From NCBI RefSeq assembly GCF_030272615.1, contig NC_081408.1, positions 339,668,793 through 339,732,792 on the forward strand: DNA of 64,000 nt, read 5' to 3'. Position numbers and translations under genes: made by a program. The notes beneath the pieces are model-generated. The model was given only the letters and a program-made list of their open reading frames with translations. It was not told the origin of the DNA and did not search any database. Positions 1-12,064 of this stretch are shown here, one piece after another; position 1 is the stretch's first letter; the number at the start of each line of letters is the position of its first letter. This stretch comes from Cryptomeria japonica. Lineage: Eukaryota > Streptophyta > Pinopsida > Cupressales > Cupressaceae.

Positions 1-380
1 ATGAGATTCCCCTTTGATAGTAAATAATATGTCAAGAATAATTTGAGACTTCATCCTGGATACCTCCATTTCCCAATTATTCAATACTTCTGGGAAGATT
101 GTGAGGATGAATTTAAAGTTAGGGAAAGAGATTGGATAAGATTCACCTTGAAACAAATTTATGATTTCAAGATGGAATGGATCATTGAAGGTATTGAGGA
201 TGATGAATCAAATCTAATTGATCCCTTTTATTTTGATAAGATCCAGACTCAACCTCTTCTTGCTATTAATTAGGCAGATCCAAAGGTTAGAGATATTAGA
301 GAAAGAACCAGTTTTGTGATCAAGAAGTTAGAAGCTTGGGTCAGAATGATGATAGCACAAATGACTACTACAAAGCCAAT
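1..380 (+). pseudogene. Unrecognised ORF fragment, cut by element C
   Basis: An open frame runs from about 43 to a TAA at 271-273 and continues after it in the same frame to the edge of element C at 381. The peptide is charged and aromatic-rich (for example DWIRFTLKQIYDFKMEW) and has no domain I recognise. The frame starts at a TTG after a stop, not an ATG, so the true 5' end is missing. It is probably a remnant of a retroelement protein because everything around it is repetitive, but that is inference. Confidence 0.3.
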
Positions 381-1804
381 TGTTATCTTCTAAAATTGTA
401 CCCTCGCCAAGTTTCATATCTTGGTATTTTAGGGAAACATGGAAACACTCCTACACTGTGGGTCACCTAAAAATTGGAGTGAATCTCTGGATGAGGCCGA
501 CTCCTCTATTGCCAATCTGGGTAGCACCTATACTACTAACTTACAGGGGTAAAGGGTGAGGAAATGCATGAATTAAAACACCCTAAAATTTAAAAAAATG
601 AAAAAAGGTGGTATACCAAGATATCAAACAGGACCTACAAAATAGCTTGAATACACAGGATAACCAATAAGAAAGCTTCATGTACACAACTCGAACTTAT
701 TTGTCTCTTTCATAAGTGTTTCATAGGAAGGCTTGAATACTTAACCTCTAGAAGGAACGATGTCTCTCACAGCTAGAAAACCTGCATTTAACACATCCTA
801 TGACCTACAAGATACACATTTTTTGCAAAAGGTGTTCTCATTGAGACAAAAACTACAAGGAAAAAACAAAGAACTTCACAAGTAGTCATATTAATCAACT
901 ATCATGCACACAATAAAATAGAGAATGAGAAGGCACAAATACTACTTATCTCTATTAATCATCAAGGTATTCACTATCATACATATCCAAAAGAGCTACT
1001 AAGTGACAGAAAATGCATAAAAATGAGAACTCTCCTCAAATGACTTACAATTAGGAATATATCCTTCCAATCCCTCCAAAATATCCACTAAAATAGGAAC
1101 AAGAAACTGCATTGCCATATGCCTCCAAAAAGCCTAAAAAATAGTAACTGAAAACTTTCCAAAAGTGCTCCAAAGAACTAAAAAGGTCAACTTGGACCAT
1201 GTCCAACATGATGACACTTCAAACTACCCATAAAGACTCCAATTTTCTTACAAAAGCAACTAAAAACTCCTATATTTTCTCAAACAACCTCTAGATTCCC
1301 TCTTCATATCTATCAACTTAGTCAACTTGCCCTACATGCTTGGAAGTTCATAACTCTTTCATAATGACCCCCTATGATTAGGTACTTGCCATAATTTTTC
1401 AATGATTTGAAAAGCTCACTTTCCTTTGACTTTATTATTGCATCATGTGACATTATTTACTAAGTAATTTAAACTAAATTACTTAACATTGATATGAGGA
1501 TGCAATAATAAGCATGAATTAATTTCTCTCTATATTTTGTATCATTTGAATAATATTAATAAAATGATTTATAAACACATTATTTACTAATACTATTTAC
1601 ATATGAATCTGATACAAAATACAAACACTATAGGAATACTTAAGTGCTAAATAAACACTTACCACCTAAGCCAAAACCTAATCATAACTATGGGGTATTT
1701 GAAAGAAAAATATTTTAAACAAAGGACAAAAATAAAATACCAAAATGCCATATTGACATATTAGGGTAAAGAAATCGTAGACATCTAATTTCTTTCTTTT
1801 GGCA
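381..1804 (-). repeat. Element C LTR, lower-coordinate copy (3' LTR)
   Basis: This copy matches 2326-3743 from TGTTATCTTC to the GCA near 1804. It carries about 50 bp near 1630-1690 that the other copy lacks, and lacks about 25 bp that the other has near 2950. No ORF of interest is present. Confidence 0.65.
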
Positions 1805-2325
1805 TGAGTAGGGATGGGAGGGTAAAAACATGATGAGAATGTTGGTAATCTGCTATTACAGGATCATTTTGAGTAAAATTTGCAGAATCCTCAGTATGAT
1901 ATGGTTGACAGGAAAACGTAGGCACAATATTTTCATGAAATGGTGAATGGAAAGATATACTATCATTATAGTGCTGATAATTAGACATTGAAAAAGTAAA
2001 ACATGAAGCATGAGAAAGTCTAAACATCAAAATTTATTCAGTTCTAGGTACCTAGGCTACTGAAACTAGCCAATATATGTTGGAGTCACCACGGTGTTAC
2101 TTCAACTACCTCCAAAGGCTGTTAATATTGAGAAAGCACCAAACTTCTCAAATATTTGATAATTTCAATAATGCACAGGTCTGGTGTTCCCACACATAGA
2201 GTTGCCAAATGTGCTTCAATAGCCTCTTGAAATGCTTGAAATCTGCTAGTTGCACATTAAAACTAGCAAAACTTACAATTTCTTTACTGTCCTGATTCGA
2301 TAGTCCCATCGGGCGTTCCAAAAAC
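1805..2325 (-). other. Element C interior, no coding capacity
   Basis: These 521 bp separate the two LTRs. The minus-strand start carries the primer-binding-site-like stretch. No gag, protease, RT or integrase motif is visible in any frame. This fits a TRIM/LARD-like or deletion derivative that depended on other elements for movement. Confidence 0.5.
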
Positions 2326-3743
2326 TGTTATCTTCTGAAATTGCACCCTCACCAAGTTGCATAAATTGGTATTTCACAGAAACATGGAAACACTCCTAGG
2401 TCATAGGTCACCTAAAAATTGGAGTGAATCTTCGGATGAGGCCAACTCCTAGATGTTCAATCTTGGTAGAACCTATAATACTAACTTGCAAGGGTAAATG
2501 GTGAGGAAATGGATGAATTAAAACACCCTAAAATTTGAAAAAATGAAAAAAGGTGATATACCAAGATATCAAACAAGACCTGCAAAATAGCTTGCATACA
2601 CAGGATAACCAATGAGAAAGCTTCATGTACACAACTTGATCTTATATGTTATGTCTCTTGCATAAGTGTTTCATAGGAAGGCTTGAATACTTAACCTCTA
2701 GAAGGAAAGATGTCTCTCACAGCTAGAAAACATGCATTTAAAACATCCTACGACCTTCAAGATTCATATTTTCTAGAAAAGGTGCTTTCATTGAGACAAA
2801 AACTACAACGAAAAAATAAAGAACTTCAAAAGTAGTCATATCAATCAACTATCATGTACACAATAAAACAGAGATTGAGAAGACACAAATACTTCTTATC
2901 TCCATTAATCATCAAGGTATTCAATGTCATACATATCCAAAAGAGTTAGAAAAGCATGTTTTCGTAAGAAGGAATCCAATGTCACTAAGTGATGGAAAAT
3001 GCATAAAAATGAGAACTCTCCTCAAATGATTTATAATTAAGAATATATCTTTCCAATCCCTCCAAAATATCTACCAAAATAGGATCAAGAAACTGCATTC
3101 CTGTATGCCTCCAAAAATTCTGAAAAATGGCAATTGAAAACTTTCCAAAACTACAAAGAACTAAAAAGGTCAACTTGGATCATGTCCAACATGATGACAC
3201 TTCAAACTATGCATAAAGACTCCAATTTTCTCTCAAAAGCAACTAAAAACTCCTATATTTGCTCAAACAACCTCTAGATTTCCTCTTCATGTCTATCAAC
3301 TTAGTCAACTTTCCCTACATGCTTGGAAGTTCATAACTCTTTCATATGACCCCCTATGATTAGGCACTTGCCATAATTTTTAAATGACTTGAAAAGAACA
3401 CGTTCCTTTGACTTTATTATTGCATCATGTGACATTATTTTCTAAGTAATTTAAACTAAATTACATAGTAAATACTTTTACATTAATATGACGATGCAAT
3501 AATAAGCATGAATTAATATCTCTATATTTTGTATCATTTGAATAATATCAATAAAATGATTTATAAACACATCATTTACTAATACTATTTACATATGAAT
3601 GCAATACAAAATACAAACACTAATCATACCCATGGGGTATTGGAAAGAAAAATATTTTAAACAAAGGAAAAAAAAATGCCAAAATGCCATATCGGCATAT
3701 TAGGGCAAAGAAACCCTAGACATCTTCATTCTTTCTTTTTGCA
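2326..3743 (-). repeat. Element C LTR, higher-coordinate copy (5' LTR)
   Basis: This is the second copy of the 1.4-kb repeat. In minus orientation it is the 5' LTR and its AACA end abuts the primer-binding-site-like sequence at about 2303-2321. Confidence 0.65.
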
Positions 3744-5769
3744 TGATATTGTTCCTTTCCTCTAAGACTTGGCACCGCCATTATTTTACTTGAAATCGAG
3801 GGTTTGATGGAGATTTTGTGGAAGATTTTGCAGGCCTTGCATGCACTGAAGCTGCCATGGTAGGTCTTGCTGCTATTATTTCTTGAGATTTAGCTTATGT
3901 GATTCAACGTTTTGGGTCTACTCTTTACATAACCTCATTTGCTACGTTTTAAAGGTTGTGAACTTATACTTTCTCCTATTCTGTATATTTTTCTTCTAAA
4001 AAGTCCTTTATGTCTCGCTTTTGACTACAATTTCTAAAATCAAGAGTATTGTGAATGCTTTTGCTTTAAGGTTTACTATAATATGCAGGTTATTATTACC
4101 TTAGTGAGTGTCGTTGTAACTATCTCTCGACAGTGATTGGATATACTCTGAATCTTTATTGTTGGTCTAAGACTGAGATACTAGTGACTGTTGTTTGATA
4201 CTATTGTGGTATTAAGTTGCAATATGAATGTATCTCTATGACTGAGATTATTATGGAGATCTCATTTATGCTACCTTAGAACATGCTCTTTGTGTTTGAA
4301 TGCATGCTAATCACTGGCTTTATCTTGTTGTTCAAGAATGAATCCTTGGTTGTGAATTCTCTTTATTCGCATCCTTTCAGACTAGTGAAGTGTTATTGAT
4401 AACCGTGAACTGGGTTTTCATGATATTTTCTAGGTATTATTTCCTCTTTGTCTTCTAAGTACTGTTAGAAAATTATCCATTTTGGCATCTAGGGTTTTGA
4501 GAAATGATCAAAACACATGACTATATTTTCATTGTTTAGTATGCATAATGACCTTATATGCTAGTAATGGATTCTTAAGGGCTGAAAAATGACTCCTCTC
4601 AATGTCTTTTACCCTGTTCATGTATGCCTTAGCTGATATTGCACCCAACTAACTATGATTTTAGATACTGATTCTTGTTCATTGTTGAGATCATTCACAT
4701 GATCTAGGTGCACTCAATGGCAAATACACTTTCAAATGTAACATTATTGCACCTATAAAATCATTATGTGAAAGAATTATCTTTCTTTTAAATGCATATT
4801 GGGCTCTACCCTTGTGGGAGCCACATTTTACCCCATATACATAATATCAAAATGTTGAACCTGTTATTGTGCATGGAACAAACCAGTTAGAAAAATAAAT
4901 GCACATAGGGGCTAGCTTATGCATGTATGGGTAAATGTTCATGTTTAGTGTGTAACCTTTCATCACTTAGAACCTTGTTCTAACTGATTATTCACACTCA
5001 ATGCAGGAAACATGAAACCTAAGGACCAAGGGAAGCTAGGAGAAGCAAAATAACACCATCAGAAGCAAATCAGACCAATAGATTGAGTCATTCAGGCAAT
5101 GACTGGTTACCCACCTTTACATGTTCTTTTTTTTCAATGTTTACATATTCATGTATAAATGATCCTTATATGCATTTATTTGAGTAAAGTCAGTCTCACG
5201 ACTTGTTGTGTGAGACATGTATTTTATCATCTTCAATAAAGATTACATTTCTTCAAAAAGACTTATTCAATCTCTTTATACTTTATACATATCAATGAAA
5301 TGATTTTATTTTGCAATTCTTTATTGGTGTACTTGAATGAAACATAGATAGGTTATAAAATGTACCATCTTCTTGAAAAATTTGATGGCTCTACCTGATT
5401 GAGCCTGTAGGTGAAAATCTAGTAACATTTTTGGCGATTTCTGTTGTATGTCTGCCTGCTAGACATGAGAACTAGTAGCCTTGTCCATACACCGGGCACA
5501 GAGTCACTTAGCAAACATGACTGAAACTCAAATTAGTGCCGAAAGTAACCCTGGCTGGTTTGTTTAAGTACAGGTTTATAAATTGTGATAGTGAAGTATG
5601 AGACTTCACTATCATGGGTTGTGAATATGCACTTGATAGGATTAGTGAGGGCTATTTCTTGCATTAGGTTAACTCAAAATACTTCTTGCATGGACTGCTA
5701 CCATTTTTCCTAATTGATTGATTATGGATGCATGCTTTGTGACATTTAAAGACATTTTTTAAAACAATA
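3744..5769. other. Unassigned AT-rich sequence
   Basis: No ORF above background and no RNA gene or repeat recognised. It may be the interior of an older, unrecognised element. Confidence 0.4.
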
Positions 5770-5852
5770 CTAAACTTTTTTTTGTCTCGAGTTGAGACAA
5801 TGTGCTAAAAAATTGTCTTAAATATCGTCTTAAAACACCCCTCTATATAGTA
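5770..5852 (+). repeat. Eroded CACTA-type terminus (right end, TAGTG)
   Basis: The stretch ends in TAGTAGTG at 5852. Read on the minus strand it begins CACTACTATATAGAGGGGTG and continues with runs of GACAATATTTAAGACAA type. The same layout is found at 39540-39605, so both are ends of one family. The pentanucleotide CACTA and the short palindromic TTGTCTC/GAGACAA sub-terminal motifs are typical of CACTA (EnSpm) ends. I did not find a matching left end. Confidence 0.55.
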
Positions 5853-7045
5853 GTGAATACATCTACTTTATTTCAATAATTAACTAACCCTAACTAAATA
5901 CATCTGCTTCTTAAAGCCACCCATATCATGAGCATGTTTCAGCTTCGTTCTCAACATTGTGCTTCACAAAATCTAATGTCTTCATAATAAGACATAATAA
6001 GGATTTCTAGAGACCTTCAACTGAAACTAACCGTAGAATAACAAACCGTCAGTTGAAACCAAAATAAGGATTTCCCGATAATCATAGAATAACACAACAA
6101 ATATTCAACTAAAACTTTCAGCATATTAGCCATATACCATCTCTTTGGCAAGGTTCCCGTAGTCAAATCTATAGATGACCTCTGCCAGTTGGATGAGTCA
6201 AATCTATGAGGGTAGAAGTTGTCTCATAATTTTTGTGTGAACATAACCAGGTTCAAGATCTATTAAGAAAAAAAAAATACTCAAATCTCCTCAAAACCTT
6301 AGATATTATGAGAATCAGTCTAACATGCGGACCCTCAAAACCTTTTGAAGTCTTCTGAGCTATGAGCAGATCATTCGCACTTCCATCCTCAACACAGGCT
6401 GTTTGCTTGACTGTCTTCTTTTAGAATATTATTGTCATTATTTTCAAAACCTTAGATGAGGGTTGTCCAACACTTTTCAGTGTATTTTCTTGCCATTATT
6501 GCCTTACTGTCTTCAATATCAGCTAAGAAATCCTCTGTGGCTGTGATTTGATCTCAGGTTAGTCTTTTTTACTCTACCCTTTCTATTGACTTCACCCATA
6601 ATGACTCTTGAACGTTGCAACCATGATTTGTGAAATGACCTATCTTTTTATCATGAAGCTTTTCAGAAAAATTAAATCGTTCAAGGTTCTGCTCTATTTC
6701 ATTTAGATTATTGCGTCTTCTGGCGTATTGAGTGAAAAGGCTTTTAATGTTGTGTATGAAGCTTTCAAACTTCTACTCACTGTTGTTCTTAATTGTGTTT
6801 ACTCCTTTTGCTGTTCTTGGATGGATACCATGAAGTCCATTGCCATTGTGCATAGTCTTAACTATCATTAATGATGATCATTAAACCTTTGGCATTTGGC
6901 AGATTACTTTCATCATGGAGTGACTGTTATATTCCTTGAACAGAGAGTTACAAACCTTATCATTTCTCTTTATTGACCATTTTGTGCTGCTTCAAACTTG
7001 TATTTTTTTTTTAAGGAGATCACATATCACTTGAAAGAGGTGAGT
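5853..7045. other. Unassigned sequence flanking element A
   Basis: Non-coding, pyrimidine-rich, with no recognised feature. Its last bases before element A are GGTTC (7046-7050), the target duplicated on insertion. Confidence 0.45.
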
Positions 7046-7050
7046 GGTTC
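7046..7050. repeat. Target site duplication GGTTC, left copy
   Basis: GGTTC precedes the TG of the 5' LTR and is repeated directly after the CA of the 3' LTR at 23673-23677. Five bases is the usual duplication for Ty3/gypsy integrases. Confidence 0.9.
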
Positions 7051-7156
7051 TGTTGAGCACTATTTTTTTTAAAAATAAATAAATAAAAATGAAAAAATAT
7101 AATATTATATGTTTCCATAAGCATGAAGGCTAATGGATATTTCGGCCAGTAAACTG

Positions 7157-7700
7157 TATCGAGCACTACAGGAGAAGTTTCATCGAAAGAGCGTTTTCAT
7201 CGATACAGGGCATATAAAGCATTAAGCAAAGGCATTTCGGCAAAAAGTTACCTTCGATGAACGCAAGAAACCGCTCATCGATACTCCAAGTTTCATCGAA
7301 AAGGTAAAAGCAAAAAGCGAAAAAGGCAAAAGGTGATTTCGAAGGAATGTCGTTACCGAAGAAACTCAAGATACATTCATCGAAATGCAAGTTTCATCGA
7401 TGAACGTGGTATCGAACAAAAGAAAAGCTTTTTCATCAATAAAAAAGGATATCGATGAAAAGGGGATATCGATGAACACTCATAAGCCTTCACCGAAGAA
7501 AGAAACTCATCGAAAGTATGGCATCGATGAAACTCACGAGCAACTTGTCGAAAAAGGGGACTATCGATGAAAAAGTGATTTCGATGAGTCTTAAAAGCGG
7601 CTTCTCGACGTAAGCTTTTCACCGAAACAATATTATCGAAGAGAATGAGCCTTCAATGGAAGATTCAAACACTCGGTCGAAGACAAGGGTTTCATCGATA
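7157..7700. promoter_or_regulatory. Dense TCGA/ATCGAT motif array in U3
   Basis: About 21 TCGA tetranucleotides occur in 545 bp; chance would give roughly two. Most are embedded in TCATCGA or its complement TCGATGA, spaced irregularly at 10-45 bp on both strands, and one full palindrome TTCATCGATGAA lies near 7393. The other LTR keeps the array and has TCGA at two places where this copy is mutated. A TATAAAG lies inside it at 7213-7219. A cis-acting protein-binding array for the downstream ORF or for U3 activity is the simplest idea, but this is inference. Confidence 0.55.
7213..7219 (+). promoter_or_regulatory. Candidate TATA box upstream of the LTR ORF
   Basis: TATAAAG lies 781 bp before the ATG at 8000 and is conserved at 18821 in the 3' LTR. 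It could drive the LTR ORF separately from the genomic transcript. No other evidence supports its use. Confidence 0.25.
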
Positions 7701-7999
7701 ACTTGAAACGCGCGCACTTTGAGCGGACTGTACTTCCCGCGAAGGAGTTAAAGGCCCAGTTGAAAAGTGTCACATCTGCAATTAAGTTTAAAACACTTGA
7801 GTAGCCGTTACAGATGCAGAAACATTAACTGTACACAAGTTGCCCATTCAATTGCAGTTGAACTGAGTGAATTTTCGTAAGAATCAGATCGATGCTAAGA
7901 GATTGGAAGCTGTGAAGAACTTGCAGAGATTTGCAAATGATAACCAGAAGAGTTGAGCATTCTACCAAGTAAGTGTTGTCTCTCTTATTTACTGTAACT

Positions 8000-10900
8000 A
8001 TGGAACCTTCGTCTTCTTCTTCTAAAAAGAGTAGGAAAGGAAAAGAGTTAAACCCTGAAGAGAAGCCCAAGAGACAGAAGAAAGAAGGGAGAGCTTTGAC
8101 TCAGGACTTATTAGACCAGTGTCCATCGTCTAGTGTAAGGTCCAAAAAGATTAAAAGTGAAGAGGAAGGATTAGAGGACAAATTTGAAAATCTAGGAGAC
8201 ATTTGGACTGAGATAAGAGGGCATGAGTTATTTTTGTTTGGTTACAAAAGAAGGGATGCACCCGAACCCATTAGTAATCTATGGAAGAGGAACTTAGGCA
8301 AATTAGTAGTTCCAAATGTGTTTGTAGACGTAGAATTAATGAAAGCTCTGGTAGATTGCTACAACCCGAGAACTAAAACCATATGTGATTATAGAGGGAA
8401 TACATTAGTAGTAATCAACAAGCAGACTATTGATATGGTTTTTGATCTAGACTGGGAAGTCGAGGAGAGCATCGATATGAAGAAACTTTCACAGGAATTC
8501 TTTAGTTTGGAAAATATCTACAGGACTTGGAGGCTACCTGTTCACAGGCCAAAAGTGGGTGAGTCATTTGTTCAGTTTGGCAAAAATGACAAGGTGCCAT
8601 TTGATGTCAACCACTTCCATCCATATTTCAAATATACGTATTATACTGCAGCCCAAGGACTAGGCCTAGAGGCTCATCCACTCATGGATATTGGGATTAT
8701 GGTTCTGTGTGCTGATATTCAATCAAAAGACCCTAGGTCATTTGATTTCGCTACTTGTGTTGCGGATGCCTTGAATCATGGGCTGGAAAAATTGAAAGGA
8801 GACCTTGTGAATGTTCACTTTTCATTATACTCCATGCTAATGCATATTCTTCTTTATTGTGGACAAGAAATTAACTTCTGGCCAGATGAGTTCAGCATCA
8901 AGTCTTATGATAAGAATGGTCTGAAGAAGCTGGTTCAGTTGTGGGTATTAGCATGGGACCAGAGGTTTATGAACAACCAATATTGGCATTTTCAAGAATA
9001 CTTTGTGAAACCTCTCAGTGCAGCTTTTGGACAACACAGGGATTATACTTTGTCCCCTGAAATTAAGAGGTTCCTCAGGCCAAAGGATTTCTCTCCAGAG
9101 TCACAGATTGAACATAATTGGGGTGATTGGTATTGCCATGATAATCACACAGAGATAAGGGTATTTGGATATGAAGGGCAACCGCACATGCTTCCAATTA
9201 CGGTGCCAGACAGAGTGGCTAGCTTGGAGATTATAAGGCAATTGTCTATTGCCAGTGCTAAACATTTAACTGATTTTGGTAAACAATCTATTGTTCCAGG
9301 TTTATTAGTTTTCTCTGATTTCATTGTCAAAAGTTCAAAGAGTTATCATTTATTATAGAATAAATTAAATTACTATGGCATGACTCTGGGTGAGCCTAGG
9401 GAGAATTTTGATCCCGAAGGATATATAAGAGCTGCCAGAGCCTCACAGAAACTCAAAGCCGGGATACATATGGCCAAAATGCCAGATGACCTAATTAAGA
9501 ACCTTGAGCGAGAGGAGGCCAAAGCTTTAAAAGGAAAGAGTGCGTTAGTCTGGGAGGCCTACAAATGGAAAAGGGCAAGGGGAATGATAGATGGAGACCT
9601 AATTGGAAATCTCCAAGATCCTTTGGAGGTAGCTAAAAGGCTGCTTCAACATGAAGCTGAAATTATGCACAGAGTTCCTTCACAATTCCTTCGCTTCATT
9701 AATACTGAGAAGGACAGTCAGCCCCTAGCTCACATGTCACCGAAATCAACCGCCAGTAGTATCCCACCTGATTCTCCTAGAGAGGATTATCCTCCTGGTT
9801 TCGAAACAGAAATGAACATGGACACAGGAGAAATCAACATCAAGGATGTTGTTGACATAAGAATGACTGAGCATGAGGACTTCGTTGCTGATGATGGATT
9901 CGCCTCCTCTAGGGAATTCCTTTCATTTCTATATCAATACAAAGGGGCTCATGTCAAACGAAGCATGGCTAGAAAACCAGAGGAGGAACAGATGAAGAGA
10001 TTACAGGATGAAATTGATGTCCTCATGAAAGACATGACTCCTGAAAAAGGGAGGAAATTATTAAAAGAGGCCGGTGTGATCATCTTCTCTGGTTGGGATA
10101 TCAACTCAACACTCTTATTTGATGGCTTTTTGAAAAAACAAGATTTGAATCAGCAGGTATTGCCCCAGGAGGTAGATAAACTATTCCTAGGATCTGGATA
10201 TGATCCAGACAAAAAGGCTCTCCTACAGTGGGCACTATATCCAAAAGGGAAGAGGCCAATCATTGTGGATATAGAAGAAACCTTTGGGCATCTCATGGTT
10301 CATCAGGTTGGAAAGACTGATCCTAGGGTCACTGCAAAGCTCAACCTGGATGTTGCAAGATTGAACTTGGACCAGACAGAGTTTTTGGTCAGAGAGAACA
10401 TTACATACAAGGGATTATATGAAAAATCCAAGGAGGAAAATCAGAAGCTGCAAGCAAAGGTATTGCAATTAGAAACGGGGACTCCTATCAGCGAATACAC
10501 CTCATACCCCGCAGGACGCAGCTTGGATGACGTCTCTGATGCCCTGTACTAGAAATATCAGGCAGAGAAGGCCAATAAACGCGCAGACAATATCCAGCAA
10601 AAGATGGACAAATTGGTCAACGACATCATAGGACATCGGTTTAACACCATGCTCTTACAGGTCGAACCATATTGGATAGTTTACAATGGGACAATAAAAG
10701 CGCTAACAGAGCATGAACGGTTAAGAGCACGATTGCAGGGGGTGCTAAGCAATGATGATATCATGACGCCAGAAGAAAAGGCTAAGGGTAACGCGTATAT
10801 GGATAATCATGTCAAACTCAAGGATATGCTAAGAAGAGATTTAAAAGAATTAGATGATGAAAAACCCGTTGGAATGCCTTCCGTCTACAATGAAGGAGAG

Positions 10901-11149
10901 GTAATAACCTTGGAGGGTTTGCGAAAGGAACTTGTCAGCGTCAAGAATTGGGCCTTGTCAGAAATTGATCGGAGTAATGATATGGCCCCTACCATCAACC
11001 AGATAATATTCAAGTACCTGACGCTAGGGGATGAATTAAAAAAGCAAACGCCTCGAATCAGAACATTCAAAGACGATGATTACATTCATCATTTGGGGCT
11101 TTTGAATCTCTTTTTGCTTAAGTTTAGAAACACTCAAGTTAACGACTAA
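8000..11149 (+). pseudogene. LTR-resident ORF of unknown function, 5' copy (2 stops)
   Basis: The frame runs from ATG at 8000 to TAA at 11147-11149, 1049 codons, interrupted by TAG at 9356-9358 and 10550-10552. At both places the 3' LTR copy has sense codons (CAG, TGG). The protein begins with a serine/lysine-rich basic stretch that looks like a nuclear localisation signal (residues about 4-60). A globular section rich in aromatic residues follows (about 70-470). Next is a proline- and acid-rich linker (about 580-640), then a helical, charged, probably coiled-coil C-terminal part. I recognise no named domain. The N-terminal part recalls plant mobile domain proteins only loosely. It has no zinc knuckle or enzyme motif. 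It may be a diverged Tat/Ogre-type extra ORF, but those known to me lie outside the LTR. Confidence 0.8.
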
Positions 11150-11189
11150 TATTTTGAAAAGTCGTGTCTCTTCGTGAAAAACTTTCGTC

Positions 11190-11205
11190 CTCATATATAT
11201 ATGAG
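11190..11205. promoter_or_regulatory. TATATATA palindrome after the LTR ORF
   Basis: CTCATATATATATGAG is a perfect 16-bp palindrome 41 bp after the ORF stop, repeated at 22798-22813. It could be a TATA-type promoter element or a 3'-end signal for the ORF. Confidence 0.3.
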
Positions 11206-11873
11206 AATGATTTTTGTAATGTAGAGAGATAATAATAATTAAATAGGATTAGGAGCGAAACAGCAACAGCCTGTAAGTCTTCTATGTACAAACTATAATG
11301 GAATACAAATCTTGATCTACTGTTTCCTTGCATATGTGTTGTGGATTATTTCATTTTCTTTTGGCAATCATCTGTGATATTGTCTGATAAAGATAAGGTT
11401 ATTCATGTTCTTAAGATCAGATCTATGCTTTATGTTATAATGTTGCAACAAAAGTTCTGCTTGCGGATTGTAATCATTCCTTGCAAAGCTTAATTGACTG
11501 GTCCCTTAAGGGTAGGGTTAAATTCACTCAATCAGCACATAATATAAGCATTCATTTGGTTTTAAAGGAAATAGTAACTGACAGGTTCATAAGGGATGAA
11601 TTAAAAAACTGTCTCACAGATTCGCACTATAAGTCCTGAAGAAAATTGTGATGACTCTGTAACCCAAATAGTGAAGAAGGCACTGGCTAAAATCTCAAGT
11701 TATACTCATCATTTCTTTCATAATTAGTTATTTTGACAGCTATAGAAGTAATTAAGAAACACAACACAAACAATTATCATAACAACAATCTTGAACTCGT
11801 CTGCTATATCTCCATTCAAGGAACTCATGCCATTTCAAGATCAGGAGATATCAGATTAGGATAACATATCTGC

Positions 11874-11880
11874 TATAAAA
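11874..11880 (+). promoter_or_regulatory. TATAAAA box, likely genomic RNA promoter
   Basis: TATAAAA followed by AGCAC lies 185 bp before the LTR end and is conserved at 23482-23488. Initiation about 30 bp downstream would give a short R-U5 directly before the primer-binding site, the usual LTR layout. Confidence 0.5.
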
Positions 11881-12064
11881 AGCACTGTTTATTGGAGACA
11901 TTCAGTGAATAGGTATACCTGCCTAGGTCCTGCAGAGCCTAAAGTGAGAGAGTAAGCAACCAAATAGATTCACTCTACATGTTGGCCAAGTCAATCGGAG
12001 GGTTTGACCATAGGGACTGGCATTTCCTTAGAACCTATCCAATCTGTTGATTTGAGACCCAACA

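Larger units (their letters stand above)
381..3743 (-). mobile_element. Element C: old non-autonomous LTR retrotransposon
   Basis: Two direct repeats of about 1.42 kb (381-1804 and 2326-3743) enclose 521 bp. The minus strand gives the better reading: the LTR begins TGC and ends AACA, and just after it lies TGGAACGCCCGATGGGAC (about 2303-2321). This closely resembles the primer-binding site of element B (TGGCATGCTCGGTGGGAC). The interior holds no gag or pol. The LTRs differ by many substitutions and by indels of tens of bases, roughly one base in ten by eye, so this is much older than elements A and B. No matching target duplication (CCAAT left, TGATA right) and no clear purine tract were found, so the boundaries are provisional. 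Confidence 0.65.
7051..12064 (+). repeat. Element A 5' LTR (5014 bp)
   Basis: The LTR contains in order a TCGA-rich array (7157-7700), the ORF from 8000 to 11149, a TATATATA palindrome (11190-11205), a TATAAAA box (11874-11880) and the terminal ACCCAACA. If the TATAAAA box is the genomic promoter, U3 is about 4.85 kb, R plus U5 about 160 bp, and the ORF lies wholly in U3. Confidence 0.93.

Noticed and set aside
381-3743. Plus-strand orientation for element C because purine-rich sequence follows 1804
   Set aside because: The primer-binding-site match on the minus strand is stronger evidence, and no primer site follows 1804 on the plus strand.
7166-7622. Short ORFs on both strands in the TCGA array
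   Set aside because: The repeated motif lacks stop codons in several frames, so open frames arise passively; no start context, codon pattern or domain supports them.
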